Shown: positions 35,105-45,839 of the stretch, piece by piece
How the letters are laid out: each line of letters opens with the position of its first letter
Numbering within the stretch: position 1 is the stretch's first letter
Assembly: GCA_028583415.1 (NCBI GenBank)
Contig: CM053270.1
Location: 47,818,663-47,882,662, forward strand
Origin: Protea cynaroides
Lineage: Eukaryota > Streptophyta > Magnoliopsida > Proteales > Proteaceae
Reading direction: 5' to 3'
Length of the DNA stretch: 64,000 bases
Notes under the pieces: model-generated
The model's database searches: none
The model's input: the letters and a program-made list of their open reading frames with translations, nothing else
What the model was told of the DNA's origin: nothing
Translations under genes and position numbers: made by a program

Positions 35105-37296
35105 TGTAAGATCCGCACTCCATGAACCCGATCTAAACCTTTAATTCATGTCGTAACAGGTCTTCCAATCATTACTGGGCCAGACGGGACAAACAGATGA
35201 CAACCAGGTACGAAATGGACCCATGTATGATAATTTATTCATACCGGTCGAAGGTACCGATCGACCGGTATGTCTGCGCAGGCAGACTGGTTAGATCCGG
35301 AAACGGATCTGTGCGGATTGCACTTTCCAAATCTCGAGCCTAAGGACTTTCCTAATGTAAGGAAACTTCCTAAACTCTATCCTAGTCTATTTAAGGACCC
35401 TTAAACCTCCTTAGAACTATTTCATTGATCCTTACAAACCCTAGAGAGGAGAAAGAGATCGAAGAAGGAGAAAGAGTTAAGGAAGGAGGGAGAGGAGCCG
35501 TCGTTTGCCATTGGACGAAGAACACCATACTTGCGAACCAACGGTAAGTGCTTGAACCTTCCTCTCAGTTAAGCAATATAGATGATTAGTCATGAATTGA
35601 TCAATACCTTGCAAGGCGAGGTATTGATCTAGAACCCTTCAATTTTCCGTCAAACCCTAATACAATCGATGAACCCCAGATTCGCATTCTAGGTTAAGGA
35701 TCATCGAAACTAAGACTTGAATGGAACATGAAACAACTCTAACTCATTGCTCCGGCCTAGAATGTATAGGAGAAACCTTTGAACCAATAGGGGGGTGACC
35801 AACAGAAGGCGAACGCCGACTTGATGGTCTTCCGAAGGCATATCGATCGACCATACCGGTCGCACCATTTGCGACCGATACTGCGACCGGTACCTCTCGG
35901 AGACTGCTCAGTGGGGGACCGATTGACCATACCGGTCACACCTTTCCCCACAGTACCGCGATCGACGCTTGCGACCGATACTGCGACCGGTATGCACTGT
36001 GAGGAGTGTTTTTGACCCAGTTGGTTTTCCGACCAATGTAAACCCTAAGAAACTAATTCTAATTCAACCCTAACATCATGTAGGACATTGTGATAGCGAG
36101 TTTGGATTCTGTGACATGGAGCAAGCCAGCAATCAAGCATCAGGTAAGGGAATCGGACCTAAACCCTAATAATTTAATAACAGTAAAACGTTGTTAATAA
36201 TTATGATTCTATGGATTGATATTTGTGCATACTCGCATGTCATCTGTACTTTCAGTTATTATATTGTTCATGCATACTCGCTATGCTAGGATGTGACTGT
36301 TAGGCATGTGATTGTTTTCATTGGTGTGTGGAATGGAAAGGGCCTGGGGTTTGGGATCATTCCTCACACAAGCACCTTTTCGTATCATTTTTATCTTAGC
36401 ATGCTTGGTGTGGATAGGGTATCAGGGGGAGGAAGTGGCACTGTGGTCTCCGGCCTGGCCACTAGACTATAGCTCTATCTCTATGCCATAGGGAGCTGTG
36501 CTGGGATAGGACCTACTGTGATGACATATAGGATTGGTTAGTTGCGAGCCTAGTTTGCAAGCCCTTGCCAATAGGGGCTTACGTGTTGGTATGGGTAGGG
36601 CATCAGGGGAAGTGTTGACGGTGTTTGATCCGGACGCTTTAGCTCTATCTCTATTCCATGGTGGGTGCATGTGGGACGACAGTGGTGTTTGATCCATTGG
36701 GCAGCTTCACACACTCGTGTATAGAGGTGCGGTGGCCGCCAATCCTTTCTATAGTACATTGCAAACTTAAAACCAGACCTTAATGTGAATGTTACTCATG
36801 CATGTGTTTGTTGCATTGTCTGATTGTCTTACTGAGCTAAGTTGTGAGCTCACCCTTGTATATATACATGTTTTTAAATGTTGATGCAGGTTATACTGTG
36901 GAGGACTACATGGATGCTCCAGTATATGGAGGTGTTACTGCTTTAGAAGTGCAAGCAAGGGAGGACGAGCATGACGCTTCATGCGAGTGCCCTTTCTGCA
37001 TGTACCTCTAGGACGTTGGTTTTGTTTCTTTTATTTATATTCAGTTGGATTTATAATTGGGATGTAAGGATAATTATTTATGTTTTGGTATTTTGAATAA
37101 CTGGATAATTTATTTATCAATAGAAGTACTCAGTTCATTTAATTTAAGACTTTCACTGTATTTTATTATATTTTGATTATGGTTATGTGCAATGGTTTGT
37201 ATGAGTGGACACGGTCTTATTGAGATCCTGGTGTGAACCGTTGGTTCAGTGACGGTTCACTCACACTTCTGGTTCAGTCGGAATTGGGGTGTGACA
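35105..37296 (+). repeat. 3' LTR of element G
   Basis: 2,192 bp. TATA-like TATTTAA at 35388-35394. Candidate exons in one consistent frame: A (35429-35543, donor ACG|GTAAGT), B (36084-36143, acceptor CATGTAG, donor CAG|GTAAGG) and C (36890-37011, acceptor GATGCAG). Introns of 540 and 746 nt. Motif clusters at about 35240-35280 and 35840-35990. Confidence 0.93.
36890..37011 (+). CDS. LTR exon C in G 3' LTR (intact; upstream exons also open)
   Basis: 122 nt, open to TAG, start GYTVEDYMDAPVYGG, end HDASCECPFCMYL. This LTR is the only one where both candidate upstream exons stay open in phase: exon A gives 38 codons plus 1 nt, exon B 2 nt plus 19 codons plus 1 nt. The only in-frame ATG is in exon B at 36116, so a protein of about 50 residues is the conservative reading. 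Exon A is purine-rich, where open frames are easy by chance. No known family recognised. Confidence 0.5.
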
Positions 37297-37301
37297 AGAA
37301 T

Positions 37302-39409
37302 ATTGAAAAGAAAGTTCGTATGAAGAACCGACTGTAGGCCTGCAATACGTATTCTTCCTGAAACTAATAAAGGTTTAGATGACATACCTATTATGTGCAG
37401 AGAGTTGAAGCTGTTGCTATGAGGATGCCATCATTCATTAAACAAACGAAAAATTGAGTGAAGCAAGCGTGGATTTAATCGGAATCACTAGATCTAGATT
37501 GCCTTAAAATGAATCGGTACCGTATCGCATGAATGATCATGGATGGGGTGATCAACAGAATGGTCATGCTGAGCATCCCCGAACTCAATCCAAACTTATG
37601 GTGGATAAAAGATTGTAATGGCCAGAAACCATGATGAAGTTGCCGTCAGAGAGATGAATTGCGTTCCCTTGTAAAACCACAAAAACAACCTCATATAAAG
37701 AAAGAATCGATCTTCCTTCAATTTTGTTTTCTCTTCCAGCCCTCTCGGTTTCTTTCTCTCTAGCCGCAGCAGATCCTTTTCTCTCTCACTCCTCAATCTC
37801 CTTCTCGGCCTGCTAAAAAAAAGAAGTCCTCCTTCTCTTGCTTCTCCAGATCGGTCTACTTTCTCTCTCCTATTTTTTTCTTTTCTCTAACTCCTTCTCA
37901 ATCTCTCTCTCGATTTCTATTTCTCCCTCTCTGAATTTTTTTTCTTTCTCCATCTCTCTCCCTCCTCTCAATTCAGATCTCCTCCTTCTCTCTCCAAAAT
38001 TTTCTTTTCTTTCTATTTTTCCCAGTTGGTTGGAGTTCTTTCCTTCCAATCTCTATTCTTTCTCTTTTCTATTCTCGGTTTGAGTCACCACCGACCCAAC
38101 TCTTTCTCCCTTTTTTCTTTTATTTCCATATTGGCCGACATTTCCTTTTTCCCATTCTCTTGTTATTTTTTTCTTTTCTTTCTACATATTCCTAGTCCGT
38201 TGGAGTCCTCTCCTTCCAATCTCTCTTTCTTTCCCAATTCAACTTCTTTCTATTTTTGGATCTTTCTTTTCCAATCATCACGGCCCGTCCATAATTTATA
38301 GCTTTCAATTCCATCTCTAGTCCCCCTGGTTACCATTCCTTCCATCAATATATATATATATACTATATATAGTATATGATAGTATACATACATATTATAT
38401 AACAATACATATTAATATATGACAACATAATAATACATGTATAAACTATATGCGCATGGGACTGAACCGATTCAGTCGTATTGACTTGGGTTGACTGGGT
38501 TAGATGGGATTGACTTGAGCTGGGTTGACTGGGTTGGGTCAAGACTGGCTTAGACTGAGCTGAGTTGATTGGGTTTTCTCTCTCTCTCTCTAATATTTCA
38601 TGAGCCATTTTGGCTTGCAGCTCTGCATGGAATCTTTTAACGACCTCTGCCCCTAATTTTTCACATCCACTTTGTAGAGCACAAAAAACGAGGAATATTG
38701 GAGCTTGAATCACCTCATTTAGATGTAAAATGGTCAACTTACGAATTTTTGAAATTGAAACAGGCCAATTTACGATAATTTGGCTAACAACTCTACATGA
38801 GATGCCTCAGAGACCTCTGCTTCAAATTCTCCACGTCCACCTTGTAGAGTACTAAAAATGAGGAATAATGGCACTAAAATCATCGGATTCAGACATCAGG
38901 TGAGCAAGATATGGAGAAATGAAGTTTAAATAATTAAACTTATGATAATTTTCATGCAGGTCCTTGGATGATTATTATTAATTTTCAGAAAATACCCTTA
39001 TTCTCATTCCTAGACTAAAATTGCCATATCTTCTTCATTTGGCATCGAAATTGAGCAATTCAGATCTCATTTTGAAGATATTTCCAAAACCTATGCATCC
39101 ATACAGGTTGTAGCCCATGACCTTACTATGGGGCCCACCGAAAATCTCCTCAAAGTCGCAGCCAAAAGTCAAACCTTCCATTAGGATTCACTAACTTGCC
39201 ATATGATTTCATTTACGCTTCTGCACACTAGGATCATTTCAGTTCTTCTCAAAACATTACAGAGAGCATGCCGGGACTGATCGACTATCATTTTTTAGAG
39301 AGTTTCACTCGCCTCCCCTGTACTTTAAAAACTTTCTCTCATCTCTCCCACTTTGTTGTCTACACTTCGATAAGACTTTGTTCAGCTGGGGATGGTAAAA
39401 ATGGGGTGC
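37302..39409 (+). mobile_element. Long LTR E, right part
   Basis: E continues after G. A CT-rich tract at 37700-38300, a TA-rich stretch at 38347-38450 (possible TATA region), then TTGACT/GGGTTGA repeats (38480-38580) and the block GGGGATGGTAAAAATGGGGTGC at its end. All have counterparts in F in the same order (52320-53060, 53070-53240, 53260-53320, 54203-54225). The final TTACA seen in F is missing here. Open frames in the CT-rich part are compositional. Confidence 0.66.
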
Positions 39410-39685
39410 AAACTGGGCTCCCTACTAACACTTCCAATCCTAATGCCATCCAATGCCATATCCATACTAATACATAGGCCCTTGCTGGCGAAGGCTTGCA
39501 AATTGGACTCGCTACTAACCAATCCTAATTCCATCCAAAAGTATCCAAGGACTTACCCCAGCATCCCTCAATACATCCATCGGGATAGAGCTAAGGCCCC
39601 CTGGTAGAGTCGAAAACCACACGGTCTGACCTCCCCTGACGCCCTACGACGTAATAGTTCAGCCAAGGTAACGACGATACAATGA
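39410..39685 (-). repeat. Element D left LTR, resumed segment
   Basis: Matches the middle LTR at about 43490-43747, including AGATAGAGCTAAGG-like modules reversed and the CCTACGACGTAATAGTT block. The start is locally rearranged: the CCAATCCTAATGCCATCC block appears twice. At about 39685 the LTR text stops and gag text begins, a deletion junction. Confidence 0.75.
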
Positions 39686-40342
39686 TGTGGCACATAACAC
39701 TTTCTCTTCTTCAGTAATGGTCATCATCATAAAGTTTCTTTTCATTTCATCAATCCAGTGCGCTGACCACAGAGGATTTGACGGCTTGCCCGTAAACTCT
39801 TTCGATTTCGTCTTCAAAAAATGCTTGATTAACCTAGAGTGGTCCAGCTGATTTTGTGCGTAAACTCCATACTTAGGCGGCTGATACTGATAGTTACCTT
39901 AATTATATTCACCTTGCAATCCTCCAGAATTCTGCATTGGGGTATGCATCACTGGAGTCTACTGTACTGTGGGTATTGTATTATTTCCCATGGGTGCAAT
40001 TGGCACCATATTATCAGCAATGGGTGTAGGGGGCACAACGCTGCTACCAGGAGGTGTTGGTGTAGTATTAGCAGCTGATGGTGTAATTTTCAAGGCAGCC
40101 TGCATGTTCACTTGCATCTAATATAACTATTGTACTTGTTGTGCCAAGTTCATCACAACTGTAGCCAAATCTGTTGGTGGTGTTGGAAAATTTATTGGGT
40201 TGTTGACTCCTGGTGGTATCACATTCTGGTTCTCAAGTTTTTTCTCCTGTTCCTTAGGGTTTTCATTGGCATTTACCTCCGCAAGTGGTGGTGGAGGTGG
40301 GCTTTGGTTATGTCCCCTTTGGCTTCCTCTACGCCCAGCCAT
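39686..40342 (-). pseudogene. gag: Element D gag, N-terminal half
   Basis: Start ATG at 40342 (minus, MAGRRGSQRGHNQ). Proline-rich stretch, PTPPTDLATVVMNLAQQVQ, then stops at about 40127 and 40119; later frames give LDHSRLIKHFLKTKSKEF and SAHWIDEMKRNFMMMT. Gag is cut at 39685 before the WW core; the rest of gag, all of pol and the LTR U3 are deleted on this side. Confidence 0.8.
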
Positions 40343-40488
40343 TCCCGACCATCCGCTGTAGCGGTGTCTAAAAAGTCAAGGAAATATTGAGAAAAGTACA
40401 CTATACGATGGCCTCATGTTAGTCTCACAATAAATGAAGTAATTTCAAATTTTCAAGGTTAAACAAGCAATTCAGCAGAAAAATACAC

Positions 40489-40630
40489 GTGTGGTCGATA
40501 TCGTATGGTCGCGCTATATGCAACCACAGGCTGAGACTGCACAAACCCTAGCAGCTTCCCTAGAGACTGCGGTCAATCGTGTGGTCGACAAGTGTGGTTG
40601 ACTGGTCGAATTATGCGACCGCACGACCCA
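40489..40630 (+). promoter_or_regulatory. GTGGTCGA motif cluster upstream of the antisense gene in D
   Basis: Repeated GTGGTCGA, GACCACA/GACCGCA and TCGAC units with a CAGCTTCCCTAGAGACTG spacer. They resemble D's own LTR (44215-44400: GTGGTCGACCACAGGCTG and GGAAGTTCTTGAATAGCTG) more than the B-type GTAGGGTCG motif. Located ~160 nt before the leader donor at 40791. Confidence 0.5.
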
Positions 40631-41236
40631 AAAAATCAGGTTTTTAACCTATTTTCAAGCCATTCTTTCCCATTCTCTTTTTGTCTTCTTCTGTACACAA
40701 CTCAACTCGCCACCACTGAGTTGCTACAGTGCTGACCGTACACTTTGAGCAGTTAATCCTTGATCGACCACCAGAATCTCCATCTCGAAGGTACGTTCTT
40801 TATTCCCATTCTTCTCTTTGTCAATTTATTCTAGGTTTACATCGCCTTTTATGATCTTTATCAAATTATATTTTATTTAACTATAAAAATCTAATTTCTA
40901 TTGTTGGGTTTTGATATTGGCCACCCAACGGACGAAAGCCCTCAAGAAATTTTGGATTTCATCGATTGGTTTGGCCCAACCCTAAAAATTACCCTTTTGA
41001 CCTTGAATTTGGGAATTTTGCCCAAACTTCAAAATTTCTGTAAATCATTCAGAATTTGTCGCAATTCTCTATTGGTTAGTCATTGTAGGATGATTTGTGA
41101 CTCATGTAAGTCCTCCTGCCCAGGTGTTTGGGTGAAAAATGAGGCTTTTGCCCAATTTATGCCATTATAATGCTAAAAATTTGAATTCCTCTATAACTGA
41201 CAACTTGCTTATTGGTTTATGCTCCTTGCAGGTAAC

Positions 41237-42501
41237 ATGGTTCATACCAAGGTTCCTAGAGTCCATGATGCCCTTCGCTTCAAGTCAATTAAGCTGAGTT
41301 ACAGTATCCATGGTATCATCGAAAGAAGGTTGAGGGGAGTCGGTGTGTCAACTTGCCCAGCTTAGCCTTATTTGATGTAGAGAGGGAGTTCAATGATATA
41401 GGCTGGCTTCCTATGATCTGGTATCAGGATTGCACTCGTCTGGACTTGGAAAAGCAGTTCTACAGTAATCTACAGGTTGAGGGTAATCCAGAGGACGTGG
41501 ATAGAGGTAGAGACCTCAGGATCATGAGTTGGGTAAAAGAGGTACCCATTTCTTTTAACTGTCAGTAGTTGGCTGACCTCCTGGGCATTTCCAATGACGG
41601 TCTACTAGTCTACTTTGCCTCAAAAGAGCCCAAATTTTTCTCAGAGAGGATGCACGCAGAGGTGTGTAGTCAGATTCTATGAGACGACCGCTGGCAGATG
41701 AAGACAGTCAACCTCCGTCCTAAGCCATGGGTCTACTGCAAGATTATCAATCATAATCTTATTTTCCAGAGTGGGCATTATGAGATGATTTCACAGCTGA
41801 GCTAGTATCTTCTCTATTGTATCTGCATTAGACAGCCTATCTGCCTTCCATATATCATCATTCGGACTATGCACAGAGCCACGATGCCTGGCCTGAAGGG
41901 TAACCTACCCTACGGGTGCTTGATCACCACCCTACTCTCTCACTTGCAGGTGGACTTAGTGGATGAGAGGATATATGAGGATACTTTTTCAACTGACCTC
42001 GATTGAGATGCCATCTGTAAGATGGGGATGAGAGAGGTGCAGGTCGATGATGAGGAAAAAAATGCTACAAGACGTCTTCTCACTCAGGTGGTAGCAGTAG
42101 ATGCGGAGGCGATAGCAGCGATGACAGAGGCAGTAGCAGAGAGTGATGACGAAGAGGATGATGACCGGATGTATATGGATGTGAATGACATCCCTCCTCC
42201 ATCAACGTAATATTCTATAGGAGCTGGCCCTTTTCAGACTACACACTAGGCTGGTCCTTCGCGCCCACCACCTGTTGACATGTTGGCGCTATTGCGTGAG
42301 ATTCATGACGCTCAGCGTGCTATAGATCAGCTGGTAGCAGAGATCCTAGACACTCAATGCGCGACTGATGGGGGAGTGACGAGTCTCGCGAAGAGTCTCC
42401 GAGCTACCCAGACACAGGTAGCCTAGCTCCGGAGGGTGTACGTCGAGGACTATGATTGAGACCGAGAGGCACCTCCTCCTTCTACTCCTCCAGCGCCATG
42501 A
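41237..42501 (+). pseudogene. Antisense gene of element D (plant transposon-protein-like)
   Basis: ATG at 41237, five nt after acceptor CTTGCAG (41225-41231). Donor AAG|GTACGT at 40791 makes a 441-nt intron, the same length as in B. The frame can be followed along almost its whole length with nonsense changes: VHTKVPRVHDALRFKS, LPSLALFDVEREFNDIGWLP (from 41353), ISFNCQ-stop-LADLLGIS, KPWVYCKIINHNL, LPYIIIRTMHRATMPG, NLPYGCLITTLLSHL, MREVQVDDEEKNA, an acidic DDEEDDDRMYMDV, and a coiled-coil end. Stops replace Q and W codons at several points. Differences from B include many synonymous ones, which suggests past protein constraint. TGA at 42499. Confidence 0.72.
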
Positions 42502-42778
42502 TAGTTTATCTTTTCCTTTTATTTGTATTTTAAAGTAACTGTTCAGATTGTGGACCGTACTCTAATCCTAGATGTATATACTCTTATTTTCAGTTTGGAT
42601 TTATATATATACATTTTCATTTGTTTCTCATTTACATATGTGTATTATTCTTTTTCTTAATTTATGTCTCAAACATCACAGGTCCTTATAGTGTGTTTGT
42701 ATTACATCTTTTATTTTCATCCTAACTCAGATCATGACCCTTGTGGAAGTAATCAGATTTAGTAGGCAGAGCTTGAGA

Positions 42779-42790
42779 GCTTTGATACCA
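42779..42790 (-). promoter_or_regulatory. Primer-binding site of element D (one mismatch)
   Basis: Minus-strand TGGTATCAAAGC, one change from TGGTATCAGAGC, 3 nt inside the LTR. Confidence 0.82.
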
Positions 42791-43029
42791 AGTTGTCACA
42801 CCCCAAATCTGGACTAGCCAGTAGTGTGATGAACCATCACTAGAACCAACGGTTCAAACTAGGATCTCGTATAAGCCATACCCACCATATTAAACCAAAC
42901 ATATTCCATAATAATAATCAGAGGTGGAAGTCTTTACTGAATTGAGGTCTAATAATGATAATTAAATAATTAAATCTAATTATCTCCAAATAACTCAAGA
43001 CATAAAGTAAAATAATTAATTACATGTCC

Positions 43030-43136
43030 AACTTCTCAATATAACTAAACTAATTAAAAACACATTGATTGCATTCGCATGATGGATATATAACTAAACT
43101 AATTAAAAACACATTGATTGCATTCGCATGACAGAT
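43030..43136 (+). repeat. ~50-bp tandem duplication in the D/J LTR
   Basis: TATAACTAAACTAATTAAAA and what follows, through GCATTCGCATGA, occurs twice back to back. The copied piece includes the codons for the CxCxxC end and the stop of exon C; the acceptor-side copy keeps the exon length at 122 nt. Confidence 0.85.
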
Positions 43137-43220
43137 CATGCGCATCCTTCATAGCTTCCACTTCCATAGATGTCACGTGTCCTTACGTCGATGCATTCAA
43201 ATAATCTTCCACAGTAGGAC
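43099..43220 (-). pseudogene. LTR exon C in the D/J LTR (one stop)
   Basis: 122 nt after acceptor GATGCAG: GPTVEDYLNAST, TAA (where other copies have a Tyr codon), GHVTSMEVEAMKDAHDLSCECNQCVFN, TAG. Apart from the single TAC-to-TAA-type change the frame is preserved. Confidence 0.48.
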
Positions 43221-45174
43221 CTGCATCACCAACTAAAAATATTGGACGTCAAAAAGGTGAGCACACATCACGGCTCAGTAAGCAAACAAAACAATACACA
43301 AACATATGCATACATTCAATTCATATCTTTGTCTGGTTTTAAGTTTGCAACTGTGCTATAGAAAAGATTGGTGACCACTGCACCTCTATACACAAGTGTG
43401 TGAATCCATCCAATGGATCAAACACCATTGTCGTTTCATATGTACCCACCATGGAATAGAGATAGAGCTAAAGTGTCTAGATCACACACTATCAAGACTT
43501 CCCTTGATGCCCTATCCATACTAACATGTAGGCCCCTACTGACGAGGGCTTGTAAACTGGGCTCGCTACTAACCAATCCTAATGCCATCCAAAAGTATCC
43601 AAGGCCTTACCTCAGCATCCCTCAATATGTCCATAGGGATAGAGCTAAGGCCCCTGATAGAGTCGAAGACCACACGGTCTGAGACCATCTCCCCCAATGC
43701 CCTACAACATAATAGTTTCACCAAGGTAAAGGCGATATGACAATGTCAGTGGGTAGGACTGAGTAGAGATAGAGCTAGAGTCTGGTGGCCAGGCTGAACC
43801 ATAATGCCACGTCTTCCCCCTAATGCTCCACTCGCATCCAACACACCAACCACAAACACAATCACATGCCTATTTCTAGCATCAACATCATGTTATAAAT
43901 AAATAAAAATAAATATGCATGAGCAGATATATAATAGTAATATTGGATGACATGTGAGATGCACATTACAAGCATACAAGCATAGAATCATTCATGGCAT
44001 TGGACGCAATAAAAGAAACATAGTTTGTTATTATCCAGCTAGTTTAGGTCTTGTTCCATCACCTGTAAACAATGTTTGATCTCCTTCCAAGCTTTGAAAA
44101 TCACTTTGAAGTACTTGGAAACCTAGGGAACATATGGATTTAAGTTAGGGTTCAATTGTACCAAGTTACAGTAATCAAAAACCATATTTGGTCTGATAGT
44201 ATGCTTCCTGCTATGCTGTGGTCAACCTGTGTGGTATCAGTATATGTTGACCACAGGCTGTGTGGTCGACATGTATGATTGCATATCATGTGACCACAGC
44301 ATGCAACCACACCAATCCTGGGAAGTTCTTGAATAGCTGTGGTCGACCCTCTGGTCACCTTGTGGTCGACCACAGGCTGCAACCACATGATGTTTGGTCA
44401 GTTTTCATCTTCAATACGAATTCTTCATGAGTCGATTCCTTGGCTCATCAATAGGGTTCCTCCTATGATCAGTCTATGGCCATTAAATCATAATTTTACA
44501 ATGTTATTCACCCTAACCTATTCTCTACGGTTTTCCTTTGAGATTAGCTCATGGAATCACATAGTTGAAGTCTTACATTGGTTTAATACCTCAATAAACA
44601 ATGGAAACTCCTATTCTAGGTGTTCTACTGCTATAGGGAAGAGTTTCATACCTTAAGCTTGTAGAGAACTAGAACCTCCCTCCACTCAGCCTTCTTTTCC
44701 AGACCTCCTTCTCTTTCTCTTCCTCTCTCTCTCTCTTTCTCTTAGATAGGTTAGGGTTTGAGATTGATCCAAAAGAGTGAGAGAGGGTAGATGGCCGTCC
44801 TCTATATAGAGAGGAAATTTTCATATAGAATCCTTCTAGAGTTTGGTAAGAAATCTTCTTTGATTTGGAAAGTTTTCAAATCATGGAGTCTGATCTGAAA
44901 ATGTATGGTCGATACGTGTGGTCATAAAATCCATCGATCACACCACTCAAAAATGCGACCACACATCTGTTTTTGATTGGTCTCACTTCCTTTATGGTGT
45001 GGTCGACCATAACAGTTCAGGTAGTCAACCACACACTCACAATTCACTATTTTTGGGTCGATTTACATACGTAGCCTTGTGGTTTCTTCACACGCTTGGT
45101 CCACTCGATCCAACTATGATAGAAAGACCTGATACGATACGGTTAGACCGGGTTAGTAGAATACGGGTCTTACA

Positions 45175-45839
45175 ACTCCCCCTTACATAAATTTTATCCT
45201 CGAAATTTACACATACCTTCCGAGTCAAATAAGTGAGGATATTGCTTCCGCATAGCATTCTTTTCTTTCCATGTGATTTCTTCCACATCTTGGCTTCTTC
45301 AAATAACTTCAACATAATATATGTCATGGTTGAGAAGACATTGAACCTTTCTACTAGTGATTTCAAAAGGTACTACTTCGAACGTCAAATCTTCAGTCAA
45401 ATCCAGTGGATCCACTGTTAAAACGTGTGTTGGATCTCAGATATACTTCTTCAGCAAAGAAACATGAAACACATCATGCACACTAGACATAGATGGTGGC
45501 AGTGCTAGTTGATACACTACCTTTTCACATCTAGCCAGAATCTCATAAGGTCCAATATATCTAGGACATAATTTTTCCTTCTGACCGAACCGTTTCAAGC
45601 CACTCATAGGTGATATTTTAAAAATACTTTGTCACCCACAGCAAACTCCAGGTCTCGGCGTCGATTATTTGCATACCATTTCTGATGATTTTGAGCTATC
45701 CTAACCCTTTCCTTGATTATGTCGACTACTTTACAGGTTTCTTCAACAAACTCAGGTCCTATAATTCTCTATTTTTTGACTCCATTCCAAAATAAAGGAG
45801 TTTGACACTTTCTCATATACAACACTTCATTGGGTGACA
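45175..45839 (-). pseudogene. pol: Element J integrase C-terminus and PPT
   Basis: A single short PPT next to the LTR, then (minus) the chromodomain-like tail, VSLLKKYI-type segment and GPY/F module, reaching the KCQTPLF part at about 45800. Short frames with stops. Cut at 45839 by solo LTR H; the target duplication TGACA frames it. Confidence 0.8.

Larger units (their letters stand above)
27953..37296 (+). mobile_element. Gypsy element G, complete with TSD, gag-less, inserted in E
   Basis: 9,344 bp on the plus strand, flanked by the perfect 5-bp duplication AGAAT (27948-27952 and 37297-37301). LTRs of 2,179 and 2,192 bp are very similar by eye. It has a PBS, an antisense-gene remnant, decayed protease, nearly intact RT-RNase H, broken IN and a duplicated PPT. 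No gag is readable between PBS and protease, so G must have moved with proteins supplied by another element, or lost gag after insertion. Among the youngest insertions here, since it nests in E, which nests in D. Confidence 0.95.
42794..45174 (-). repeat. LTR shared by elements D and J
   Basis: 2,381 bp, TGTAAGACCC (minus, 45174) to GGGTGTGACA (42794). PBS and antisense gene adjoin its left side, so it acts as a 5' LTR for D. PPT and integrase tail adjoin its right side, so it is a 3' LTR for J. TATA TCTATATAGA at 44801-44810. Donor TTACAG|GTGATG at 44063/44062, acceptor GATGCAG at 43221. Clusters at 44215-44400 and 44900-45060. Confidence 0.9.

Noticed and set aside
37838..38301. Phe/Ser-rich membrane-like frames
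   Set aside because: A CT-rich tract of LTR E read in frame; the homologous F tract has no matching protein.
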